From assembly GCA_023386345.1 (NCBI GenBank), contig JAEWJT010000007.1, positions 1 to 52,205 of the forward strand: a DNA stretch of 52,205 nt, given 5' to 3'. The stretch's first letter is position 1. Every line of letters begins with the position of its first letter. The stretch comes from Bacillota bacterium. Its GTDB lineage: Bacteria; Bacillota; Clostridia; Tissierellales; Sedimentibacteraceae. The position numbers were made by a program, and so were the translations under genes. Shown here piece by piece: positions 32,209 through 41,041 of the stretch. Under the pieces are notes generated by a model. That model saw only the letters and a list, made by a program, of their open reading frames with translations. It had not been told where the DNA came from and made no database searches.

Positions 32209-34092
32209 ATGGAAAAAATAATATCTAAGAAAATTAAAAAAATAATTATTAATTCTGATAAAAATGCTATAAATGATGACATCAAATATATTAACAATCT
32301 TAAAAGTAGCTTATATTTTTTTGCAAAGATTATATATACAAATAAATTTATAAATAAATTAGATTTAAAAAAAATTTCTGAAAATTATGCAGAAAACATG
32401 AAACTTTTCGACAAAAAATCAGTCTTATTATTTAAGGGCTATGATGAATTTGAATTTTCTGATAATAGCTATGAAATAAAAATATTAGAAATGCTGGCTG
32501 AACTAGAGGAAAATATTGATATAAACAGCTTAAATATATCTGCTCTATACGAAAACCTCATATCAGATAAGGAAAGAAAAATATTAGGACAAGTGTATAC
32601 GCCAGAAACTATAATAGACGATATGCTTGATTTAGCTTTTAAGGATAAGCAAATAAATAGTGAATTAAAAATTTTAGACCCATCCTGCGGCGGCGGATAT
32701 TTTTTATTGAGAGTATATAGAAGAATAAAAGAAAAGCTATCACTTGAAAAGCATATATTGGAAAATATGATTTATGGTGTAGATATAGATAAATTTTCAT
32801 GCTTTTTAACAAAGGCGAGCTTGTGCTTTGAATCAAATATATCAGATATAAAGTTTAATATTTTTCATAAAGATTTTCTAATAGATTTTATTCCTGATTA
32901 TAAATTTGATATTATAATTGGAAACCCACCATATATAGGACATAAAAACATAGGGCAGCAATATAGAGAAAGCTTAAAAAGTAAATATACAGAAGTATTT
33001 TACGATAAATCCGATATTTCATATTGCTTTTTCAAGGCTAGCCATCTATTGTTAAATCAAAATGGGAAAATATGCTTTATAACCTCAAGGTATTTTTTAG
33101 AAGCAAAATATGCTGACAGATTGAGATATTATATTATAAATAATATAAATATATTAAAAATACTTGATTATAACGGACATAAGGTTTTTAAAAATGTAAA
33201 TGTAAGTCCTATGATAATTTTGATGGAAAATATAACAGATAATTCCAAAATTATTGAGATTAAGAAGTATAATAATCGAGGTGCTTTCATATCTTTTAAT
33301 GTTGAGAAAACTGAGCTTGATAAAAATGGCTGGGTTTTGCTGAGTCCTGAAGAAAAAGATATTTACGAAAAAATTATATCAAAATGTAATTTTAAAATCC
33401 AAGATATTGGGTATATAAAACAAGGAATAATAACTGGATATGACGAAGCTTTTATTGTAAAAGAGGAAGATATAATAAAAAATAAGCTTGAAAAAAATCT
33501 TCTTAGAAAATGGATTAAAAACAGCAACATAAGCGATAAGGGAGTTAATTTTGAAGGCTTATATATTTTATATACAAATTTGATTGATGATGAAAAAAAT
33601 TATCCTAATACTATAGAATATTTAAAGAAATACAAGGACAGATTGATTAGCAGGAGAGAATGTAAGACAGGTGTTAGAAAGTGGTACGAGCTTCAATGGG
33701 GAAGAAATCTAAGCTTATTTGAAGACAATAAAATTATTTTTCCTTACAAAGCTAAAAATAATAATTTTTACTATGATACCAATAAATTTTTATGCAGTGC
33801 TGATATATATTCTCTTGTTGTAGACGAAGATAAAGTAATATATAACTATATTGTAAATTATTTGAATTCAAGTATATTTGAGTTTATATTCAAATGTAAT
33901 GCTAAAAAGGTTGGAGAAAAGCTATATGAATATTATCCGAATAAATTAGAAAATATGCAGATATTTATTCCTCCAAATAAAAATGATAAAATTTTCTTAA
34001 AAAGTAATAAAAAATATATTGAAAATTATCTCGAAAAGGTGTTTAATATATCTTTGGAAGAGAAATTTTTAATAAATCATTACATAAATTAA
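32209..34092 (+). CDS. Solitary N6-adenine DNA methyltransferase (Eco57I/TaqI-like, CamA-like)
   Basis: 627 residues from ATG 32209; an ATG at 32194 overlaps the AGGAGA ribosome binding site. Motif I is LDPSCGGGYF (about 156-165), motif IV IGNPPYIGH (NPPY about 239-242, amino-group methylation of adenine). The C-terminal half, with QGIITGYDEAFIV and an aromatic core, looks like a TaqI-like target recognition domain. No restriction partner is adjacent, and the protein lacks an obvious PD-(D/E)XK nuclease. It follows the sigE-sigG-ylmC block; a solitary methyltransferase (CamA) in Clostridioides difficile is tied to sporulation, and this could be a relative. Confidence 0.8.
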   Translation: MEKIISKKIKKIIINSDKNAINDDIKYINNLKSSLYFFAKIIYTNKFINKLDLKKISENYAENMKLFDKKSVLLFKGYDEFEFSDNSYEIKILEMLAELEENIDINSLNISALYENLISDKERKILGQVYTPETIIDDMLDLAFKDKQINSELKILDPSCGGGYFLLRVYRRIKEKLSLEKHILENMIYGVDIDKFSCFLTKASLCFESNISDIKFNIFHKDFLIDFIPDYKFDIIIGNPPYIGHKNIGQQYRESLKSKYTEVFYDKSDISYCFFKASHLLLNQNGKICFITSRYFLEAKYADRLRYYIINNINILKILDYNGHKVFKNVNVSPMIILMENITDNSKIIEIKKYNNRGAFISFNVEKTELDKNGWVLLSPEEKDIYEKIISKCNFKIQDIGYIKQGIITGYDEAFIVKEEDIIKNKLEKNLLRKWIKNSNISDKGVNFEGLYILYTNLIDDEKNYPNTIEYLKKYKDRLISRRECKTGVRKWYELQWGRNLSLFEDNKIIFPYKAKNNNFYYDTNKFLCSADIYSLVVDEDKVIYNYIVNYLNSSIFEFIFKCNAKKVGEKLYEYYPNKLENMQIFIPPNKNDKIFLKSNKKYIENYLEKVFNISLEEKFLINHYIN

Positions 34093-34104
34093 AGGTGAGC
34101 TATA

Positions 34105-35703
34105 ATGAAAAAAATTTTTGCACTTATTTTAATACTAATTTTACTATTTACTCAAACTGCCTTTGCTGAAATATATTATAATGATGTATTTGTTCATTGG
34201 AGCAGAAATGATGTAAATTACGCTACAAATGTATTGGGCGTTTTCAAAGGCTATTCTGATATGAGCTTTAAACCGGATGGGAACATATCAAGAAGTGAGT
34301 TTATCACAATATTGGTTCGTACTGGATATAAGCTTGGTGTTATAGAGGAGATTTATGATAGTTCTATGAAATACGCTGACATGAGTATGGACCACTGGTC
34401 CTATACATTTGTTATATCCTTTTATGAATACATGGAAAAAAACTTCAAAAATTACAGATTTGAAGATGTATTTAGAGGCTCTAATTTTGAACCTAACAAA
34501 GCTATAACAAGAGAGGAAGCAATAGCACTTACAGCAGTTTTGTGTAGAAATTCAATATATGACAATGAACTTGAATTTTTAGATATAGATAAAAGCTATA
34601 AGTTTTATGATGAAGTAAAAACCTTGTATAATAGTGGTATTGTAACAGGATATGATGGAAACTTATTAAATCTTTACAGTAATATCAGCAGAGGAGAGTC
34701 TGCTGCGTTAATTAGAAGAATTTATGATAATATTAAAGAAAGCTTTGGCAATAATTTAATAAGTCTTAAGTATATGCCGGTAAAAGGAGAAGATATATTA
34801 TCATTATTCGGAAATTATAATATGAATACAAAAGATGAGCAGGAAAAAAAATATATTAAAGCTAAAAATACTCTTGAACAAATAGAATTTAGTGGTTATA
34901 TATTTCCTGAAGAAAAGCATCTGTATGATTCAGACCCTATAGGAACATTAAAGTCTTTAAAATCAGCAGGATTTCCAAATAGATCAGGAGTAAATTTTTA
35001 CTTACTGAAATATGGAAAACTTTCAAATAAAGAAAATTTGGCATTAGCTAATGACATACTTAATGACTTGGTTGGCAGAAAGGATCTAAATGATGCAGAC
35101 AAAATGCAGCTATTTAATCAAATAAACAAGTATAACACGACGGAAACCTTATATATGACTGCTCTTAGAAAATGGCATGAAAGTACAACAAATGATAATG
35201 TTAAGTTCAATATTAAGGTTTTCAGATATTCATATTATATAAAGAATGGCAATAAAAATTTTGTCAGAGCAATGATTTATGAGGATTTAAAGTCAGGGAC
35301 TGATTTTAATAAAATTACAGATATAAAATGGGATATTAATGAAACTCTTAGCTTTGACTTTTTAGATATGTCCCAAGTAAAAATGTATTTTAATGTATAC
35401 AATACTTTAGACTATAATCCTTTAACTCACAATCCGAATAATTCTAAAGTCAGCATTCTTAAAAACATAGTTATAGTTGATGAAAATGAAGCTGTAGATT
35501 TATCGCAAATTAAAAGTGAGGATTTATATTATAGATATTCACTTAATAAGGCATATATCCTAAAATATGTAGGAGAAAAAGAAAGAGCATTCGCAGACAT
35601 GATGAATGACTATAAAATAGTAAAGAGTATGAACATGTACAAAGTAAAAAAACTTGATATTGATAGTAATTATAATTCAATTTTGAAGTATTTTAAAAAG
35701 TAA
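34105..35703 (+). CDS. Secreted SLH-domain surface protein
   Basis: 532 residues. A signal peptide (MKKIFALILILILLFTQTAF, cut near AFA-E) precedes three S-layer homology units: about 28-75 (GVFKGYSDMSFKPDGNISRS), about 90-150 (HWSYTFVISF, FEPNKAITREEAIALTAVL) and about 155-212 (GIVTGYDGNLLNLYSNISRG). The remaining 300 residues, helix-rich, match nothing I recognise. SLH domains usually anchor to cell-wall polymers. ATG 34105 follows AAAGGTGAG, 12 bases after the methyltransferase stop, so the two may be co-transcribed. Confidence 0.85.
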   Translation: MKKIFALILILILLFTQTAFAEIYYNDVFVHWSRNDVNYATNVLGVFKGYSDMSFKPDGNISRSEFITILVRTGYKLGVIEEIYDSSMKYADMSMDHWSYTFVISFYEYMEKNFKNYRFEDVFRGSNFEPNKAITREEAIALTAVLCRNSIYDNELEFLDIDKSYKFYDEVKTLYNSGIVTGYDGNLLNLYSNISRGESAALIRRIYDNIKESFGNNLISLKYMPVKGEDILSLFGNYNMNTKDEQEKKYIKAKNTLEQIEFSGYIFPEEKHLYDSDPIGTLKSLKSAGFPNRSGVNFYLLKYGKLSNKENLALANDILNDLVGRKDLNDADKMQLFNQINKYNTTETLYMTALRKWHESTTNDNVKFNIKVFRYSYYIKNGNKNFVRAMIYEDLKSGTDFNKITDIKWDINETLSFDFLDMSQVKMYFNVYNTLDYNPLTHNPNNSKVSILKNIVIVDENEAVDLSQIKSEDLYYRYSLNKAYILKYVGEKERAFADMMNDYKIVKSMNMYKVKKLDIDSNYNSILKYFKK

Positions 35704-35718
35704 TTTTGAGAATAGTAT

Positions 35719-35765
35719 AAAAGCAGAAGTGTCATCCAAATGGAAGATGCTTCTGCTTTTTTTGT
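35719..35765 (+). terminator. Intrinsic terminator after the SLH gene
   Basis: AAAAGCAGAAG (35719-35729) and CTTCTGCTTTT (35750-35760) form the base of a stem that continues with imperfect pairs, followed by TTTG. The opposing gene acpS ends at 35817, so it may serve only the + strand. Confidence 0.8.
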
Positions 35766-35816
35766 TATTTTATTTTACGGTTTTTAGATAGTGAGATATG
35801 ATTTTAAATATATAAA

Positions 35817-36203
35817 TTATTTAAAATCATAAAAAAATTTTTCAGCAACAGCAAATGCTACTGCATAGTCTTTTTCGTGAGATATGGTAATGTTAATTTT
35901 ATCTATACCCTTATCTCTTGAAATTTCTAAGGCTTTGTTATGTAGAAATATTTCTGGTTTATCAAATTCATCTTTTATTATCTCTATATCAGTTATATTA
36001 AATCCAGAGATGCCTGTACCTAAAGCTTTAGACACAGCCTCTTTAGCAGCGAATAATCCGGCAGCCGTCTGAGGGTTGTAATGCCTTCTGCTTAAATAAT
36101 CCTGTTCCTCTTGCGTGTAAATTTTATTTACAAAATTTTGATTTTCAATATTTTTTTCTATCCTATTAATCTGTACTATATCAATTCCTATACCAAATAT
36201 CAT
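35817..36203 (-). CDS. acpS: Holo-[acyl-carrier-protein] synthase
   Basis: 128 residues on the minus strand, starting MIFGIGIDIVQINRIEKNIE with the Mg-binding Asp (GIDIV) and FAAKEAVSKALGTGI with the second acidic ligand. It moves 4'-phosphopantetheine from CoA to acyl carrier protein. The start is set by AAAGGAG. It is transcribed divergently from upp. Confidence 0.95.
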   Translation of the reverse strand: MIFGIGIDIVQINRIEKNIENQNFVNKIYTQEEQDYLSRRHYNPQTAAGLFAAKEAVSKALGTGISGFNITDIEIIKDEFDKPEIFLHNKALEISRDKGIDKINITISHEKDYAVAFAVAEKFFYDFK

Positions 36204-36376
36204 GTTGAACTCCTTTAAAAAAAATTATCACTTATAAATTTTTATACTTGAATTATATAACATATGGTGTTAAAATAAAATAAAAATTTTTACAAATTCT
36301 AATCACTATACAAAATATGTTTCCAATATTTGTATGAAATTAGCATTACAAAACTTTTAAATACAAGGAGATTTAT

Positions 36377-37009
36377 ATGCAAACAAATGTTACTCTAATA
36401 ACACACCCATTAATTCAACACAAAATTTCAATTTTAAGAGATAAAAATACTACTTCCAAGGATTTTAGAGAATTAACAAGAGAAATAGCAATGCTTATGG
36501 CTTATGAAGTTACAAGAAACCTCCCTTTACAGGACAAACAAATAGAAACGCCTCTATCGCCAATGATTGGTAAAGAATTATCTGGATATGATTTAGCAAT
36601 AGTTCCTATTCTTAGAGCAGGACTTGGTCTAGTAGATGGAATATTAGATTTGATACCAAATGCAAAAGTAGGTCATATCGGACTTTATAGAAATGAAGAA
36701 ACCTTAGAGCCTGTTGAATATTACTGCAAGCTTCCAAAGGATATACAAAATAGAGTTGTAATTATAACAGAACCAATGCTTGCAACAGGCGGTTCAATGA
36801 TAGATGCTGTTAATTTACTTAAAAAACATGGAGCAAAAAATATAAAATCAATGCACCTTGTATGTTCAGAAATAGGCATAAAAAGATTGACAGAGGCTCA
36901 CCCAGATATAGAAATCTATACACCAGTTATTGATAAAGCATTAAATGAGAATGGATACATAGTTCCAGGACTAGGAGATGCTGGAGACAGACTGTTTGGA
37001 ACTAAATAA
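36377..37009 (+). CDS. upp: Uracil phosphoribosyltransferase
   Basis: 210 residues. ILRAGLGLVDGILDLIPNAK and GLYRNEETLEPVEYYCKLP are typical Upp. The PRPP motif reads VVIITEPMLATGGS, with Glu132 where most Upp have Asp (DPMLATGGS). The C-terminus GLGDAGDRLFGTK is intact, so the enzyme should be active: uracil + PRPP to UMP. ATG 36377 follows AAGGAG. Confidence 0.95.
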   Translation: MQTNVTLITHPLIQHKISILRDKNTTSKDFRELTREIAMLMAYEVTRNLPLQDKQIETPLSPMIGKELSGYDLAIVPILRAGLGLVDGILDLIPNAKVGHIGLYRNEETLEPVEYYCKLPKDIQNRVVIITEPMLATGGSMIDAVNLLKKHGAKNIKSMHLVCSEIGIKRLTEAHPDIEIYTPVIDKALNENGYIVPGLGDAGDRLFGTK

Positions 37010-37025
37010 AAAATTGTAAAATTAA

Positions 37026-37066
37026 TATAACACAGATTTTATATTTAAAATAAAAGCTGTGTTATA
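37026..37066. terminator. Bidirectional terminator between upp and the cyclophilin gene
   Basis: TATAACACAG (37026-37035) and CTGTGTTATA (37057-37066) form ten pairs, with further ATTTTA/TAAAAT pairing inside. T-rich tracts flank both sides. The convergent genes end at 37009 and 37098, so it probably serves both. Confidence 0.75.
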
Positions 37067-37097
37067 TTTTATTTATGATAAATTAAATTAAAAAATA

Positions 37098-37616
37098 TTA
37101 TACAGTTTCAGGTTCTTCGAATTTTTCGCCAAAAGTATCTACTGTTACCTTTTTAATTCTTACTTCTTCCTTAGGTCTGTCCATTTGGTCAGTCTTAGAA
37201 CTTGCTATTCTATCTACTACTTTCATTCCATCTATAAGCTTTCCAAAAGCCGCATATTGTCCGTCAAGATGAGGTGAATTTCTGTGCATGATAAAGAATT
37301 GTGAACCTGCTGAATTTGGATTCATTGATCTAGCCATTGATAAAACACCATCTGTATGCTTTAAATCATTTTTAAAGCCATTCATAGCAAATTCACCTTT
37401 TATGCTGTAGCCAGGGCCTCCCATACCTGTTCCATCAGGGCAGCCTCCTTGTATCATAAATTCCTTTATTACCCTATGAAAGATTTTTCCATCATAGAAG
37501 CCCTTATTTATCAGAGATATGAAATTTCTAACTGTATTGCCTGCTATCTCAGGATAAAGCTCTGCTTTCATTATATCTCCATTTTCTAATTCAAATGTTA
37601 CTATTGGTAGTGTCAT
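37098..37616 (-). CDS. Cyclophilin-type peptidyl-prolyl cis-trans isomerase
   Basis: 172 residues, minus strand, no signal peptide, so cytoplasmic. It carries FHRVIKEFMIQGGCPDGTGM (active Arg in HRV, and FMIQGG), DGVLSMARSMNPNSAGSQFF and HLDGQYAAFGKLIDGM. It speeds proline isomerisation during folding. Start 37616 follows GGAGG. The 286 bases to the next gene are AT-rich and hold no gene I can support. Confidence 0.93.
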   Translation of the reverse strand: MTLPIVTFELENGDIMKAELYPEIAGNTVRNFISLINKGFYDGKIFHRVIKEFMIQGGCPDGTGMGGPGYSIKGEFAMNGFKNDLKHTDGVLSMARSMNPNSAGSQFFIMHRNSPHLDGQYAAFGKLIDGMKVVDRIASSKTDQMDRPKEEVRIKKVTVDTFGEKFEEPETV

Positions 37617-37902
37617 ATTTCCTCCTTATATTTCCAAACGCTATTTAAGCATCAATATTAATACTTTAACTTATAATCAAAAAAATTTCAATAGAAATAT
37701 TTTTTCTTAAAAAGATTTAACAATATTTAAAATAGAGCATTATAATATTAGATAAAAAATAGTTGGTGCTTACTAAAAAACTCCCAAACTAAATTATATT
37801 ACAAAAATCTATAAATATTCGATATTTCTTTCAAGCTTAGTAACAAGATTATTACATACGAATATATTAAAAGTAACTTAATTTAATAGGAGGTAATTTT
37901 GC

Positions 37903-38829
37903 ATGACATGCTTAACCAATAATAACAACAATGGTAATTTAAGCAATAACAATAACAATAGCAATGTCAGTCCCAGAACGAACATTATTAGAGAAAAATG
38001 CTGTATAGGTCAGACAGGATGCTCTTGGAGTGGAAATTTAGATGATGTGGTACTTGAGCCAGTTTATGTACAAAAAATATATGATGCAGCTTTATTCAAT
38101 TTACAAGGAATTTCATTTGCTCATGACCTAGCTTTTTCTCCTAGACTTCCATCAGGCTCAACTGTTGTAGGAATAAACTTTATTAACATTACAAAATTCT
38201 TCGATCCAACGAATAGTGCTTCACCAGATAATTTTAGAATAAAACCTGAAACTGTTCTTCAAGGAGCTCAATTTGTTCAATGCGACGGACAGGACGAAAA
38301 AGTAGTTGGACCAGACGGAAAATGCTCACAAAAGATTATTTATATAGATACATCATGCTGTGATGCTCTTGGCAGAGGTACTCCAGTATTTGGAAGTCAA
38401 AACATAACAATTCAGGGATTAGTAAGAATTGATATGGAAGTTAGATTTACTGATGACAATTCAAGCAGCTCTTGCCCTCTAACTCAAGTTTTGACAGCTT
38501 TCTTCCCAATCAAAGCACCAGGAAATGGCGGAGACTTAGTATTGACTAACTTCTTCGAGCTTTGTGTTCCATCTGTATTTGACGGAGCATTCTTCCCAAG
38601 ATTTGCTGAAATATGCAACGCATTATTTACAGGAAGATTAATGACAAACAATCTTATAAGAGACGTTTTTGTAACTGAAAATGGAACTGTAAGGGCTAAT
38701 ATTATAATTTCAATCTGTGTAAGCTGTGAAAAGAAAATTCTAGTACCTGCACAATTGTGTGTACTATCACACCAAACGAATATACCGGCTAGTCAGTCCA
38801 AACGATACGAGGTTTTTTATCGTATATAA
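37903..38829 (+). CDS. Cys-rich protein with Asn-repeat N-terminus; 3' end altered by element insertion
   Basis: 308 residues, not assigned to a family. Residues 6-20 are almost pure Asn. Cys pairs occur throughout (KCCIGQTGCSW, TSCCDALG, SICVSCEKK), and the body is beta-rich (DVVLEPVYVQKIYDAALFNL). The pattern recalls clostridial spore-coat or exosporium proteins, but that is inference. After CVL at about residue 289 the sequence turns Ser/Lys/Arg-rich and ends in DNA that also encodes the recombinase C-terminus on the other strand. So the true host C-terminus has probably been replaced by element sequence. AGGAGG precedes ATG 37903. Confidence 0.6.
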   Translation: MTCLTNNNNNGNLSNNNNNSNVSPRTNIIREKCCIGQTGCSWSGNLDDVVLEPVYVQKIYDAALFNLQGISFAHDLAFSPRLPSGSTVVGINFINITKFFDPTNSASPDNFRIKPETVLQGAQFVQCDGQDEKVVGPDGKCSQKIIYIDTSCCDALGRGTPVFGSQNITIQGLVRIDMEVRFTDDNSSSSCPLTQVLTAFFPIKAPGNGGDLVLTNFFELCVPSVFDGAFFPRFAEICNALFTGRLMTNNLIRDVFVTENGTVRANIIISICVSCEKKILVPAQLCVLSHQTNIPASQSKRYEVFYRI

Positions 38830-38830
38830 A
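38740..38830. mobile_element. Probable left attachment site (attL) of the integrated element
   Basis: The host Cys-rich gene (+) and the serine recombinase (-) overlap tail to tail at 38789-38829. Large serine recombinases are normally encoded next to their attachment site, so the host/element junction should be in or just before this overlap. The exact core (two bases for this family) cannot be set without the right end or an empty site. Confidence 0.6.
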
Positions 38831-40327
38831 AACCCTTTTTATCATGGACTTTGCTACCTCTTTTTTATGATCTAAATCTAAATCATCAAATCTATTTAAT
38901 ACATACTCTAATTCTAACACATTTATATTATGTGTCTTGTTTTTAGATAGTTCTTCATTCAATTTAAACCTTAGCTTTCGTAAATCTTCATCAAGCTTAG
39001 TAATTTTCTTATTTATATAGTCCATAGCTACAGAGTTAGCAGCTAATAAACTATCCAAAAGCTTTTCAATATCATTTTCAATAACACTAATTCTAATTTT
39101 TAAATCATTTATTATATTACTGTTTTCATCATTTTTATTTTCTACCATACTATTACTGTTTATTTCAGACTTCAAGAATTCAAGCCTTTCAATCATTTTA
39201 ATTTGCACTTCTTTTTCTACATCTTCTACACGAGGACTATCCGCATCACATATTCTGCGCATAGCTCTACCAGAGCATTTGAAATACAAAGCATAAGTGT
39301 CATGTTTTTTAGATAAATTAGCCTTACTTATAGTCATACTATAATTACACTTGTCACAGCTTACCATACCGGATAGCCAGCTATAATTGCTTTTACCGCT
39401 GTTTTTTATCTGCTTATTAACAATTAGCTTATTAGCACACTTTAACCATGTATTTGAGTCGATTATGCCATTATGAGGGGCAATAGATACTGTATATCCA
39501 CTTATGTTATTATGATTTTTTTCACTGCTTTTTACCTTATCGCCGAATAAAAACAATCCATGCTCACCATCAAACTCTGTTATATCATTGTGTATTATGC
39601 AACCTAAATTTTGCAAATACAAATATATATCCGCATCAGCCTTGACATATACTGGATTGCGCATAGTTCTACTTATTTTGGCACTATCCCAAGCCTTATC
39701 ATATAAAGAGAGTAAGCCTTCCTCTGTTAAAAGTTTTGAAATTTGGCCTAAGCTCATATTTCCAAAAGCATATAACTCATACATCTTTCGTACAATTTCA
39801 GCACTAGAATTTGGGACTAATTTATTGGTTTTAACGCCGTCTATAGTATGGGGTGATAATTCATACCCAAAAGGGATATTGCCACCTAAAAACATACCTT
39901 TTTTGCCTCTCTCGTAGTAATTATCTTTTATACGTCCAGCTATAGTTTCGCGTTCTAGTTGAGCAAAAACCATAATAATAGAAAGCATGGCACGACCGAT
40001 AGGAGTGGAAGTGTCAAACTTTTCTGTAGAAGAAACAAACTCAACTCCATATTCATTAAAAGTCACGACAAGACTAGCAAAATCTAACAAGCTTCTGCTC
40101 ATACGGTCAAGCCTATATATAACTATCTTAGTTATATTTCCTTTTTTTATATCTTCAAGAAGTTGTTGAAAAGAAGGTCTATCTATGTTTTTTCCAGAAT
40201 AACCCTTGTCTTTATATACTTTTATTTTTTCACCTTCAGAAACTTCACGCTTGCAAAATTCTATCTGGCTATCAATACTAATACTGTCTTTCTTATCAAT
40301 TGATTGTCTTGCATATATTGCTATCAT
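38789..40327 (-). CDS. Large serine recombinase (integrase)
   Basis: 512 residues from ATG 40327 (MIAIYARQSIDKKDSISIDS), behind AAAGGGG; the open frame extends further but without a ribosome binding site. The resolvase catalytic domain has Ser9 in YARQS and the Arg pair in YRLDRMSRSLLDFA. The recombinase domain follows (FGYELSPHTIDG ...), then a zinc ribbon with GMVSCDKCNYSM and FKCSGRAM, and a coiled coil near the C-terminus (INDLKIRISVIENDIEKLLD). Such enzymes integrate phages and transposons in one direction. Its 3' end overlaps the host gene. Confidence 0.93.
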   Translation of the reverse strand: MIAIYARQSIDKKDSISIDSQIEFCKREVSEGEKIKVYKDKGYSGKNIDRPSFQQLLEDIKKGNITKIVIYRLDRMSRSLLDFASLVVTFNEYGVEFVSSTEKFDTSTPIGRAMLSIIMVFAQLERETIAGRIKDNYYERGKKGMFLGGNIPFGYELSPHTIDGVKTNKLVPNSSAEIVRKMYELYAFGNMSLGQISKLLTEEGLLSLYDKAWDSAKISRTMRNPVYVKADADIYLYLQNLGCIIHNDITEFDGEHGLFLFGDKVKSSEKNHNNISGYTVSIAPHNGIIDSNTWLKCANKLIVNKQIKNSGKSNYSWLSGMVSCDKCNYSMTISKANLSKKHDTYALYFKCSGRAMRRICDADSPRVEDVEKEVQIKMIERLEFLKSEINSNSMVENKNDENSNIINDLKIRISVIENDIEKLLDSLLAANSVAMDYINKKITKLDEDLRKLRFKLNEELSKNKTHNINVLELEYVLNRFDDLDLDHKKEVAKSMIKRVFIYDKKPRIVWTD

Positions 40328-40389
40328 ATGTTTAACCCCTTTTACCAGTATTTTTATATTATAAAAATAAAATATCATACTCAAATAAA

Positions 40390-40420
40390 AAAAGCAATAT
40401 TTCTTTTCTAGTATTGCTAT
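40390..40420 (-). terminator. Leftward terminator between the recombinase and the accessory cassette
   Basis: AGCAATA (40393-40399) / TATTGCT (40412-40418). Read on the minus strand the stem is followed by a run of T's (plus-strand A's at 40387-40393), so it stops leftward transcription, such as read-through of the Beta-family gene, before the recombinase. Confidence 0.55.
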
Positions 40421-40432
40421 AAAATTAGCTTT

Positions 40433-41041
40433 ATGTTAAGATATTATAGAAAAAATAATTTTGGGTGTATGGAAATGTTAAATGATAAACTAATTAGAGA
40501 AGCTATAATTTCTATAATAAAAAAAGAAAACAAAAATCATGAATATAGAATAATTAATGAATTAACAATTTGTGATGGTAATGCAAGAGTTGATATAGCT
40601 GTCGCTAATGGAAGGCTGTGCGGTTATGAGATTAAAAGTGATATAGACACTTTAGAGCGTTTACCAAAACAAATTGAATATTATAGTACAACTTTTGATA
40701 AAATGACAATAGTTGTAGGTGAAAAATATAATGAAAAAATATTGTGCAATGTTCCTGAATGGTGGGGGATTAAAATTGCTTATCTAAATAGATATGGCAA
40801 TGTTTCTGTCAGAAATATTAGATCTGCAAAGATTAATAAAAATCTTGATGCACATAAAATCACACAGCTATTGTGGAAAGAAGAATTACAATGCTTATTA
40901 AAGATTAATGAGATAAAAATAACTACAAATATGAGCAGATTAAAACTAAGAGATATAGCATCTACTGCTATATCTCTTAAGGAAATTAAAAAATTCACAT
41001 TGGAAACAATTAAATATCGAGAGAATTGGAGAGCTGTTTAA
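40433..41041 (+). CDS. sce7726-family protein (restriction-endonuclease-like fold)
   Basis: 202 residues if ATG 40433 is used; ATG 40469 or 40475 (MLNDKLIREAIISI) are equally possible since no strong ribosome binding site decides. The core NARVDIAVANGRLCGYEIKS holds a D...ExK pattern of PD-(D/E)XK nucleases, then DTLERLPKQIEYYSTTFDK. sce7726 proteins are often encoded beside a Beta/sce7725-type partner; here the partner is convergent and overlaps by 32 bases. No cellular function has been demonstrated to my knowledge; a role in phage defence is inference. Confidence 0.75.
   Translation: MLRYYRKNNFGCMEMLNDKLIREAIISIIKKENKNHEYRIINELTICDGNARVDIAVANGRLCGYEIKSDIDTLERLPKQIEYYSTTFDKMTIVVGEKYNEKILCNVPEWWGIKIAYLNRYGNVSVRNIRSAKINKNLDAHKITQLLWKEELQCLLKINEIKITTNMSRLKLRDIASTAISLKEIKKFTLETIKYRENWRAV

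Noticed and set aside
37854..37870. Sigma-E/K-like -10 (CATACGAATA) before the Cys-rich gene
   Set aside because: Spacing within the -10 is off by one base and no matching -35 was found, so it cannot support the spore-surface idea.
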